Of a DNA stretch of 9,276 bases, positions 1-6,405 are shown piece after piece (within the stretch, counting starts at the first letter, position 1; every line of letters starts with the position of its first letter). Origin of the DNA: Flavobacterium psychrophilum (GTDB lineage Bacteria > Bacteroidota > Bacteroidia > Flavobacteriales > Flavobacteriaceae); contig CAMAWK010000089.1 in assembly GCA_945861915.1 (NCBI GenBank), positions 1 through 9,276 of the forward strand, read 5' to 3'. The notes under the pieces were generated by a model. It did no database searches. It saw only the letters and a program-made list of their open reading frames with translations, and was not told the DNA's origin. A program made the position numbers and the translations under genes.

Positions 1-351
1 CAGTACTTTCCAACAATTTTAGTAAACCATCGGGTGGATATAAAATCTCGAAAAAGCAATACTGATTATGTCATTCGATTGCGGTGTTCCTTAGCTTCGA
101 GTTGGTATTTGTTATTCTTATTTTTCCCTATTGCTTCGATTCCAAGAAAAATGGGGTATTCTATTTGGATGCAGCTCCAAAAAGTAGGTAAAGGCGATTT
201 CAAAGTGTTACAAGCAATAATCTTAGCCTTGCTAGATTTGGTTTTGGCAATTCCTAAAATTATCAAAAACAGCAATCGCTTCTCGCAAAAAGAATATGTT
301 GACTACAATAGACTTCCCGAAACTAAGATTTATTGGAAGATTGAAAATTAA
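1..351 (+). CDS. Family 2 glycosyltransferase, C-terminal part (5' end outside window)
   Basis: The reading frame is open from the first base, so this is the last 116 residues of a longer protein; the GTG at 34 lies inside it and is not a start. The visible part has a basic stretch (HRVDIKSRKSN, residues 10-20 of the fragment), a hydrophobic segment (about SSWYLLFLFFPIASIP), and a second hydrophobic segment (about LQAIILALLDLVLAIP). It ends in NRLPETKIYWKIEN. From memory, this arrangement with a terminal KIYWK-type sequence is typical of membrane-associated GT2 glycosyltransferases in Flavobacteriaceae polysaccharide loci. The catalytic GT-A domain with its DxD motif would be upstream and is not seen. 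It probably transfers a sugar at the cytoplasmic face of the inner membrane; donor and acceptor cannot be inferred. A strong hairpin follows 12 bases after the stop. The family call is fairly good, but rests on the C-terminus alone. Confidence 0.65.
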   Translation, partial: QYFPTILVNHRVDIKSRKSNTDYVIRLRCSLASSWYLLFLFFPIASIPRKMGYSIWMQLQKVGKGDFKVLQAIILALLDLVLAIPKIIKNSNRFSQKEYVDYNRLPETKIYWKIEN

Positions 352-363
352 TATCTATTGATA

Positions 364-408
364 AAAATCGTGCAAATTGAAAATTATATTTTCAATTTGC
401 ACGATTTT
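364..408 (+). terminator. Perfect 21-bp hairpin, probable (possibly bidirectional) terminator
   Basis: Bases 364-384 and 388-408 are perfect reverse complements around a 3-base loop (TAT). The stem starts with four A and ends with four T, so it would give an A-tract/U-tract on either strand. It lies 12 bases after the glycosyltransferase stop and fits a factor-independent terminator for that upstream unit. The stem is mostly A+T with a short GTGC/GCAC part near its base. Part of it (371-403) recurs as a degenerate copy at 547-579, so it may also be a repeat element. Confidence 0.6.
371..403 (+). repeat. Copy 1 of a 33-bp hairpin-forming direct repeat
   Basis: These 33 bases match 547-579 at 30 of 33 positions, counted by hand. 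The differences are at 386, 392 and 397. The first 15 bases are identical in both copies. The two copies are 176 bases apart, start to start. This copy is the core of a perfect inverted repeat (364-408). Confidence 0.75.
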
Positions 409-429
409 AAATTAAAATGTATTTAATAC

Positions 430-461
430 ATTGTTTTTCAATATATTAAATTTTATTTTTC
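430..461 (+). promoter_or_regulatory. Candidate Bacteroidetes-type promoter for the first ATPase gene
   Basis: ATTG at 430-433 is followed after 20 bases by TATTTTTC at 454-461. The known Bacteroidetes pattern is TTTG (-33), 19-21 bases, TAnnTTTG (-7); this site has one mismatch in each element. Transcription would begin near 468, giving a leader of about 105 bases that includes the hairpin at 547-577. In such AT-rich DNA a chance match is quite possible. Confidence 0.35.
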
Positions 462-546
462 ATTTCAATTTTTCTTTTAAAATGGAAATGTTTATAAAAA
501 TTATAGTTAAAAATGACTTTTTTATAAGTATTTTTTATAATTTTAC

Positions 547-579
547 TGCAAATTGAAAATTGTATTTACAATATGCACG
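547..579 (+). repeat. Copy 2 of the 33-bp repeat; imperfect hairpin covering the ATG at 573
   Basis: This is the second copy of the repeat at 371-403. It can still fold as 547-560 pairing with 564-577, a 14-position stem with two A-A mismatches (551/573 and 556/568) and a 3-base loop. The right arm contains the start codon 573-575 of the next gene. If transcribed, the fold would place that ATG in a stem. Whether the hairpin is functional is inference. Confidence 0.6.
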
Positions 580-1733
580 TTTTTGTAGAAAGAAAGATAG
601 AAAATACTGTTCGTCAGTATCTTAAAATATTTCCGGTTGTTGCGGTTTTGGGGCCACGACAATGCGGAAAATCAACTTTGGTCAAATCGTTGGCGACTCA
701 TTGGGGCGATTCAGTCTATCTTGACTTACAGAATGATATGGATTTGGGGAAACTAGATCAGCCTACTTATTTTTTTGAATCCAATCAAGATAAAATAATA
801 TGTTTAGACGAAATTCAGTTAGTTCCACAATTGTTCTCGGTTTTACGAAGCGTGGTCGATAATAATCGTCAGAACGGGAAATACATTTTGTTAGGTTGCG
901 CCTCAAGAGATTTAATTCAGCAAACATCCGAGAGTTTAGCCGGTCGAATAGGAATGGTCTATTTGTCGCCTTTTACAGTCAATGAACTTAATAATTTAGA
1001 TGGTTTTAGTTTAAATACATTTTGGTTAAGAGGTGGTTTTCCTGATAGTTATTTAGCCCAGAACGATGATTTTAGTAAAATATGGCGAGATAATTTTGTG
1101 AAAACATTCGTCGAAAGAGACATTCCGCAACTGGGTTTTCAAATTCCCGCTTTGCAACTCAAACGACTCTTAATGATGTGTGCGCACAACCAAGGACAAG
1201 TAGTAAATTATTCCAAACTAGGCGAGTCTTTGGGTTTAACACACCCAACAATCAAGCGTTATGTCGATTTGTTAGAGCAAACTTTTATTGTGAGAACACT
1301 TCAACCTTTTGAAGTAAATGTAAAGAAACGCTTGGTCAAATCGCCCAAAGTATTTGTTCGGGATTCAGGATTACTACATCAATTATTGGCTATTTCAGAT
1401 TATAATTCGCTGTTAGGACATCCTGTATTTGGTTCTTCTTGGGAAGGTGTTGTGGTGGAAAACGTAATTGTAAATTATCCAGATTGGGATTATTATTTCT
1501 ATAGAACCGCCACAGGCGATGAACTCGATTTGATATTAACTAAAGGAAATCAACGAATTGCTATTGAGTGCAAAGCTTCGACAGCACCCAAATTGACCAA
1601 AGGTTTTTATCGTGCTTTGGATGTTATCAAACCACAACAAACCTTTGTAATCATACCTACGCAAGTTTCGTATAGTGTGGCACCGAATATAACTGTCTGC
1701 GGATTATCGGAGTTTTTAGAGAGTAAGTTGTAA
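573..1733 (+). CDS. ATP-binding protein, AAA/DUF4143 type with PD-(D/E)XK-like C-terminus
   Basis: The 386-residue protein has the usual length and order of this family. An N-terminal P-loop ATPase domain has Walker A GPRQCGKST (27-35, Lys33) and Walker B IICLDEIQ (75-82, Asp79-Glu80). Next come the sensor-like ILLGCASRDL (Cys109 where the family usually has Ser) and SLAGRIG. A DUF4143 part follows with FVERDIPQLG, a winged-helix-like GQVVNYSKLGESLGLTHPT, and KRLVKSPKVFVRDSGLLH. The C-terminus has GDELDLIL (315-322) and AIECKAS (330-336); Asp319, Glu332 and Lys334 fit a PD-(D/E)XK nuclease-like core. The biological role of these proteins is not established; they are scattered, often horizontally acquired, cytoplasmic ATPases. 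The ATG gives the normal distance from N-terminus to Walker A, but it lies inside a repeat copy and has no clear ribosome binding site. The gene ends 17 bases before neuB and may be co-transcribed with it. Family assignment is sure; function is unknown. Confidence 0.9.
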   Translation: MHVFVERKIENTVRQYLKIFPVVAVLGPRQCGKSTLVKSLATHWGDSVYLDLQNDMDLGKLDQPTYFFESNQDKIICLDEIQLVPQLFSVLRSVVDNNRQNGKYILLGCASRDLIQQTSESLAGRIGMVYLSPFTVNELNNLDGFSLNTFWLRGGFPDSYLAQNDDFSKIWRDNFVKTFVERDIPQLGFQIPALQLKRLLMMCAHNQGQVVNYSKLGESLGLTHPTIKRYVDLLEQTFIVRTLQPFEVNVKKRLVKSPKVFVRDSGLLHQLLAISDYNSLLGHPVFGSSWEGVVVENVIVNYPDWDYYFYRTATGDELDLILTKGNQRIAIECKASTAPKLTKGFYRALDVIKPQQTFVIIPTQVSYSVAPNITVCGLSEFLESKL

Positions 1734-1750
1734 ATTTTAAAAAACAAAAA

Positions 1751-2761
1751 ATGAAAAATACAGTACCTTATATCATTGCCGAAATCGGACAGGCTCACGA
1801 GGGTAGTTTGGGAATTTTATACTCTTACATTGATGCACTTGCGAGAACGGGAGTTGACGCAGTTAAATTTCAAATGCATATTGCTGAGGCCGAAAGTAGC
1901 GTACATGAACCTTTTAGAGTTTTATTCTCTAAAGAAGACAAATCACGATTTGATTATTGGAAACGAATGAGTTTTACTTTAGAAAAATGGAAGGCGATTA
2001 AACAGCATTGCGATACTTTAGGACTTGATTTTATCTGTTCTCCTTTTAGCAATTTAGCGGTAGATTGGCTCGAAGAGATTGGAGTTGAACAGTATAAAAT
2101 AGGTTCAGGTGAAGTCACTAATTTTCTGTTACTTGAAAAAATTGCAAGGACAGGGAAACCCATAATTTTATCTTCAGGGATGAGTTCGTATGAAGAATTA
2201 GATAAAACTGTGGAGTTTCTAAGAGATAAAAAAGTCGAATTTTCTGTTTTGCAATGCACAACATCTTATCCAACACAACCAGAACAATATGGGTTGAATG
2301 TGATTCAAGAATTGCAAAAACGATACAAGGTTCCGGTAGGCTTCTCAGATCATTCTGCAAAAGTAGAAACCTGTATTGCTGCGACGGTTTTAGGAGCATG
2401 TGTTTTGGAGTTTCATGTTGTTTTTGATAGACAACTTTTTGGTCCTGATTCTAAATCTTCATTGACTATTCAGGAAACGAAAGAGTTGGTGGTAGCAGTA
2501 AGAAATATAGCAACTGCTTTAACCAATCCCGTTGATAAAACGGTTAATGAAAATTTTAGTTCGCTGAAACAGATTTTTGAAAAGTCATTGGCAATAAATA
2601 AAGATTTATCTCAAAATCATATTTTAACTTTCGATGATTTAGAAGCTAAAAAGCCTAAAAATTATGGTATTTTGACTAGTAATTATCAGGATTTAATTGG
2701 TAAAAGACTTAAATTTGACAAAAAACAATGGGATTTTCTCAATGAAGAAGATGTAGAATGA
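1751..2761 (+). CDS. neuB: N-acetylneuraminate synthase family protein (nonulosonic acid synthase, NeuB)
   Basis: This cytoplasmic enzyme should condense phosphoenolpyruvate with N-acetylmannosamine (or a 2,4-diacetamido-trideoxy analogue) to a nine-carbon nonulosonic acid. At 336 residues it has the usual length. The TIM-barrel part carries AEIGQAHEG (Glu11), VDAVKFQ (Lys39), CSPFS (96-100), YKIGSGEVTN (Lys116, Ser119, Glu121), LSSGMSS, QCTTSYPT, GFSDHS (His201), EFH (His222, probable metal ligand) and FGPDSKSSL (Asp233). The C-terminal SAF (antifreeze-like) domain begins near 275 and ends in LIGKRL. The barrel residues match those known in Neisseria NeuB. The SAF Arg314 of that enzyme is Lys301 here (KKPKNYGI). 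The insert FRVLFSKEDKSRFDYWKRMSFT at about 55-76 differs from the PseI and LegI sequences I recall, so pseudaminic acid is unlikely, but Neu5Ac and legionaminic acid cannot be separated with certainty. The stop overlaps the neuC start (ATGA), implying translational coupling. Confidence 0.9.
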   Translation: MKNTVPYIIAEIGQAHEGSLGILYSYIDALARTGVDAVKFQMHIAEAESSVHEPFRVLFSKEDKSRFDYWKRMSFTLEKWKAIKQHCDTLGLDFICSPFSNLAVDWLEEIGVEQYKIGSGEVTNFLLLEKIARTGKPIILSSGMSSYEELDKTVEFLRDKKVEFSVLQCTTSYPTQPEQYGLNVIQELQKRYKVPVGFSDHSAKVETCIAATVLGACVLEFHVVFDRQLFGPDSKSSLTIQETKELVVAVRNIATALTNPVDKTVNENFSSLKQIFEKSLAINKDLSQNHILTFDDLEAKKPKNYGILTSNYQDLIGKRLKFDKKQWDFLNEEDVE

Positions 2762-3915
2762 ATAAAAAAAGAAAAATAGGTGTAGTCATAACAGCAAGAC
2801 CTTCTTATAGTAGAGTAAAAACTGTTTTACAGGCAATACAAAGCCACCCAGATTTAGAACTGCAACTGGTTGTTGCAGCTTCGGCTTTATTGGATCGATA
2901 CGGTTCTGCGGTGAATTATATAGAGAAAGATGGTTTCAATATTGCGGCCAAAGTTTTTAATGTCTTAGAAGGAGAGAATTTAACAGCGGCTGCCAAAACT
3001 ACAGGAATAGGGATTTTAGAATTATCCACTGTTTTTGATAACCTAAAACCCGATATTGTAGTAACCGTTGCAGATCGATTTGAAACGATGGCTACAGCCA
3101 TTGCAGCATCTTATATGAATATTCCATTGGCTCACATTCAAGGCGGAGAAGTTACAGGAAATATTGATGAAAAAGTACGTCACGCCATTACAAAACTAGC
3201 TGATTATCATTTTGTGGCTTCAGAAAATGCCAAAGAAAGAGTCATTAAATTAGGAGAAAATCCAGCAATGGTTTTCAATACGGGTTGTCCATCTATCGAT
3301 TTGGCTTTACAGGTAGGGAACGGAAAATTGTCATTTGATCCGTATCAAAAATATGGTGGAGTAGGAGCAAAACCAGATTTGTCCAATGGATATTTAGTTG
3401 TGATGCAACATCCAGATACTACTGAATATCAAAATTCTAGAAAACATATTGAAGCTACTTTAGAAGCAATTTATAAATTAAATAAACCAACACTTTGGTT
3501 TTGGCCAAACGTTGATGCTGGAGCCGATGGAACTTCAACAGGAATAAGAGGTTACAGGGAGCAACACCAATTACCAAATGTTCATTTTTTTAAAAACATG
3601 GAAGGAATTGATTTTCTGCAATTACTGGATAATTGCGATTGTTTGATTGGAAATTCAAGCGTGGGAATTCGAGAATGTGCTTTTTTAGGTGTTCCAGTTG
3701 TTAATATTGGTTCACGCCAAAACAGAAGAGAGCGAGGCGGTAATAGTTTCGATGTTGATTATTCGCAAGATCAAATTCAAGAAGCTATTTTAAATTCAAT
3801 TAAAAAGGGGAAAGTGGTTTCTTCTTCAATATACGGAAACGGGAATGCGGGAATTAAAATAGCTAATTTATTGGCAGAATTACCTTTGCAGTTTCATAAA
3901 ACAATTATGTATTAA
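2758..3915 (+). CDS. neuC: UDP-N-acetylglucosamine 2-epimerase, hydrolysing (NeuC family)
   Basis: This enzyme should hydrolyse UDP-GlcNAc with inversion at C2 to give N-acetylmannosamine and UDP, supplying NeuB. In legionaminic acid pathways the LegG homologue does the same with a UDP-2,4-diacetamido sugar. The 385-residue protein has the GT-B-like two-domain fold of the family. Visible motifs are VVITARPSYSR near the N-terminus, VADRFE (Asp106-Arg107-Glu109), HIQGGEVTGNID (Glu131, Asp137) followed by KVRH (Arg141-His142), VMQHPDTTEY, and in the C-terminal UDP-binding domain IGNSSVGIRE (Asn299-Ser301) and GSRQNRRERGGN. The KVRHAITKL segment after the glycine-rich motif is typical of the hydrolysing group, as opposed to the non-hydrolysing WecB type. 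The ATG overlaps the neuB stop by 4 bases, and the stop is one base before the neuA ATG. Family assignment is sure; substrate is inferred from neighbours. Confidence 0.9.
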   Translation: MNKKRKIGVVITARPSYSRVKTVLQAIQSHPDLELQLVVAASALLDRYGSAVNYIEKDGFNIAAKVFNVLEGENLTAAAKTTGIGILELSTVFDNLKPDIVVTVADRFETMATAIAASYMNIPLAHIQGGEVTGNIDEKVRHAITKLADYHFVASENAKERVIKLGENPAMVFNTGCPSIDLALQVGNGKLSFDPYQKYGGVGAKPDLSNGYLVVMQHPDTTEYQNSRKHIEATLEAIYKLNKPTLWFWPNVDAGADGTSTGIRGYREQHQLPNVHFFKNMEGIDFLQLLDNCDCLIGNSSVGIRECAFLGVPVVNIGSRQNRRERGGNSFDVDYSQDQIQEAILNSIKKGKVVSSSIYGNGNAGIKIANLLAELPLQFHKTIMY

Positions 3916-3916
3916 A

Positions 3917-4615
3917 ATGCGAATTTTAGGAATAATTCCAGCTAGAAGTGGTTCCAAAGGAGTTACAGGTAAAAACACTAAGTTATTAAACGGAAAACCT
4001 TTAATGGAGTATACTACAGAGATAGCAGTTAAATCTAATTGTTTTACAGAGTTAATTGTTTCTACTGATGACGAAAAAATTAGTGATATTGCAAAAAAAC
4101 TAGGAGTTAACGTTCCTTTTTTAAGACCAACTGAATTAGCTCAAGACAAAACTCCTACAATAGATGTTATTGTTCACGCTTTGCAATGGTACGAATCTCA
4201 GAATATTTTTTTTGATGCGGTTTGTTTGTTGCAAGTAACTAGTCCTTTTAGAACCGTAGAATTTTTAGACAAAGTAATAAAAAAGTTCGTTGAAAACGAC
4301 TCAGATTCTTTAGTTTCTGTTCAAAAAGTCCCCCACGAATACAATCCACATTGGACATTTGAATTGAATGAAGAGGGTAATTTGAAAATTGCCACAGGCG
4401 AAACAGAAATAATTTCTCGTAGGCAAGAACTGCCAACTGCTTATTTCAGAGATGGTAGTATTTACATAACAAAAACCGATGTGATTTTAAATCAAAACTC
4501 TTTGTACGGAAATAACATTTCTTATATTGAATCCGACCCAGAATTATATGTTAATATCGATACTTCAGAAGATTGGGAAAAGGCAGAAATGATGGCAAAA
4601 AAACTCAAACTATAA
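3917..4615 (+). CDS. neuA: CMP-nonulosonic acid cytidylyltransferase (NeuA family)
   Basis: This enzyme should activate the nonulosonic acid made by NeuB, using CTP to form the CMP-sugar and pyrophosphate. The 232 residues are a single cytidylyltransferase domain of usual length, without the extra esterase domain found in some NeuA proteins. Motifs are IIPARSGSKGVTGKN (6-20, nucleotide-binding loop with Arg10 and Lys14), IVSTDDEKI, FLRPTELA, LLQVTSPFR, SRRQELPTAYFRDGSIYI (Arg168-Arg169) and the terminal NIDTSEDWEKAE (Asp215 and Asp219, likely metal or pyrophosphate binding). The RRQELP motif is seen in CMP-sialate synthetases and also in LegF/PseF relatives, so the exact acid is open. One base separates it from neuC. 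Its TAA overlaps the next ATG by one base (TAATG), so it sits in the middle of a coupled operon. Confidence 0.9.
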   Translation: MRILGIIPARSGSKGVTGKNTKLLNGKPLMEYTTEIAVKSNCFTELIVSTDDEKISDIAKKLGVNVPFLRPTELAQDKTPTIDVIVHALQWYESQNIFFDAVCLLQVTSPFRTVEFLDKVIKKFVENDSDSLVSVQKVPHEYNPHWTFELNEEGNLKIATGETEIISRRQELPTAYFRDGSIYITKTDVILNQNSLYGNNISYIESDPELYVNIDTSEDWEKAEMMAKKLKL

Positions 4616-6357
4616 TGTGTGGCATCGCTGGAATAATTGGAGATTTTGATTCAAATCAATTGGATGCAATGCTCAAAAGTCAGCGCCATCGTGGACCTGA
4701 TTTTACAGGAAAATATACAGATGAAGGTTTTGCTGTTTTAGGACACAATAGATTAGCTATTATTGATTTATCTCCTCAATCTAATCAGCCATTTTGCGAT
4801 AACTCTGGACGTTATAGTTTAGTTTTTAATGGAGAAATCTACAATTATCTTGAGATTAAAGCAGATTTACAACAGCAATACGATTTCAAAACAGAATCCG
4901 ATACTGAAGTCTTACTTGCCGCATTTATCGTATATGGAAAATCCTGTTTAGAAAAGTTCAATGGTATGTTTGCTTTTTCAATTTGGGACAAACAAGAAAA
5001 AAAGTTGTTTGCTGCTCGAGATCGTTTTGGAGTGAAACCTTTTTATTATTGTTTAAAAGAGAATTCGTTTTATTTTTCATCGGAGATAAAGGCAATTCAC
5101 GCCGCTGGAATTTCTAAAAAACCTAACGAAAAAGTCTGGGCGTCTTATTTTGCTTATGGTTCCTATGGAATGCCAGATGAAACTTTTTGGGAAAGCATTT
5201 CACAATTGCCCTGCGGTCATTTTTTAGAGTACCAAAATGGTATTTTAACTATTCAAAAATGGTATTGTTTTGAAGACCAAGTTGCCAAACAGCCTAAAAA
5301 TCTAACTTACAATCAAGCAAAAGAAAATTATTTAGAGCTCTTAAAAGACAGCATTAAACTGCGTTTTAGAGCCGATGTTCCACTAGGTTTCAATATTAGT
5401 GGCGGTTTGGACAGTTCCGTTTTATTGGCTCTGGTTAATTTACAAGAAAAATACATTTCCAAAAACCAGAAATCAGAAATAGTTAGTCTGCAATCTGCAA
5501 TCAATGCTTACACTTTTTACACCAATAATTCTGATTATGACGAATTGCCTTGGGTAGAAAAGATGATTGCTAGTACTAAAAATCCTTTAACTAAAGTGCT
5601 TTTAGAAGCAGACGAAGTTCCTGATTTGGCTAAAAAAATGGCTTGGCAACAAGACGAACCCTATGGAGGAATACCTACATTGGCGTATGCCAAAATTTTT
5701 GAACAAGCCCGAAAAGCGGGTGTCTTAGTTTTACTAGACGGTCAAGGTATGGACGAGCAATGGGCAGGTTATGATTATTATACGCAACAAAACGAAGCAA
5801 CGATTCAAGGTGTAACCAATTCTCCATATAAAACCAATATACTTTCGGAGTCATTTTTGACAAAAGCTTTAAAGCCAGTGTATCCAAAACCTTTTGAGGA
5901 TGAAATACTAAATAAACAATATCGTGATTTATTTTATACCAAAATCCCCAGAGCTTTGCGTTTTAATGACCGAATTTCGATGGCTTTTTCTACTGAATTA
6001 CGAGAGCCATTTCTAGATTATCGATTGGTCGAGTTTGCCTTTTCTTTCCCTTTGGATTTTAAAATAAAAAATGGAATAACAAAATATATGTTGCGCGAAA
6101 TTGCTTCGGAATATTTAGCTAACGATTTGGTTTTTGCTCCCAAAAGAGCTTTGCAAACCCCACAACGAGAATGGCTAGCAGAGGATTTGAAAGATTGGGT
6201 TGAACAAAGTTTTACAGCAATTGAAAAATTAAATTGGTTTAATATAGAAGAATTACAAAAAGAATTACAACTTTACATAAATGGAAATTCGCAATCTAGT
6301 TTTCATATTTGGCAGTGTCTAGGATTGAGAGGATTGCTTAAAAACGAGTTGGAATAG
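4615..6357 (+). CDS. asnB: Asparagine synthase family amidotransferase (glutamine-hydrolysing, AsnB-like)
   Basis: The start is set at 4615, because this ATG gives MCGIAG with Cys2, the N-terminal nucleophile of class II glutamine amidotransferases; an upstream in-frame start at 4573 would bury it. The 580-residue protein has a glutaminase domain (RGPD 26-29, Arg46, NGE 72-74, Asp96, RDRFGVKP) and an ATP-dependent synthetase domain. That second domain has PP-loop SGGLDSS at 262-268, DGQGMDEQWAGYDYY starting at Asp375, and FNDRISMA plus LREPFLD at 450-468. The family makes an acyl-adenylate and amidates it with ammonia from glutamine. The usual SGEG motif is DGQG here, so Gln377 replaces the glutamate proposed as general base in E. 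coli AsnB. Coupling to neuA (1-base overlap) suggests a role in modifying a carboxyl group of a sugar or glycan, not housekeeping asparagine synthesis. This is inference. Plain asparagine synthetase remains possible. Confidence 0.85.
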   Translation: MCGIAGIIGDFDSNQLDAMLKSQRHRGPDFTGKYTDEGFAVLGHNRLAIIDLSPQSNQPFCDNSGRYSLVFNGEIYNYLEIKADLQQQYDFKTESDTEVLLAAFIVYGKSCLEKFNGMFAFSIWDKQEKKLFAARDRFGVKPFYYCLKENSFYFSSEIKAIHAAGISKKPNEKVWASYFAYGSYGMPDETFWESISQLPCGHFLEYQNGILTIQKWYCFEDQVAKQPKNLTYNQAKENYLELLKDSIKLRFRADVPLGFNISGGLDSSVLLALVNLQEKYISKNQKSEIVSLQSAINAYTFYTNNSDYDELPWVEKMIASTKNPLTKVLLEADEVPDLAKKMAWQQDEPYGGIPTLAYAKIFEQARKAGVLVLLDGQGMDEQWAGYDYYTQQNEATIQGVTNSPYKTNILSESFLTKALKPVYPKPFEDEILNKQYRDLFYTKIPRALRFNDRISMAFSTELREPFLDYRLVEFAFSFPLDFKIKNGITKYMLREIASEYLANDLVFAPKRALQTPQREWLAEDLKDWVEQSFTAIEKLNWFNIEELQKELQLYINGNSQSSFHIWQCLGLRGLLKNELE

Positions 6358-6405
6358 TTAAATTGTTATAAAAGACAACATTTTATAAATTATAAATAAA
6401 CAAGC

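Noticed and set aside
66..275. Open reverse-strand frame opposite the first glycosyltransferase (and similar ones opposite neuB, asnB and both ATPases)
   Set aside because: They are antisense to well-supported genes, show no recognisable domains, and are expected by chance in such AT-rich DNA.
34..351. GTG at 34 as the start of a small separate gene
   Set aside because: The frame is open from base 1 and the upstream residues continue the same protein; this is the tail of a larger glycosyltransferase.
352..572. Hidden small gene or small RNA in the gap before the first ATPase
   Set aside because: No frame with a plausible start and protein-like composition is seen; apart from the hairpins and one promoter-like pair the gap is low-complexity AT-rich DNA.
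371..579. CRISPR-like array from the two 33-base repeats
   Set aside because: There are only two copies, the spacing of about 143 bases is far too long, and no cas genes are present.
573..1733. The first ATPase as a toxin-antitoxin component, with the neighbouring gene as partner
   Set aside because: No small partner gene is adjacent; its neighbours are a glycosyltransferase and neuB.
4573..4614. Upstream in-frame ATG as the start of the amidotransferase
   Set aside because: It would add 14 residues before the Cys that must be exposed at the N-terminus for glutaminase activity, and it lies inside neuA; the ATG at 4615 overlapping the neuA stop is better.
6366..6388. 8-bp inverted repeat between asnB and fkbM as a terminator
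   Set aside because: The stem is entirely A-T with a 7-base loop and is not followed by a T-run; too weak to call.
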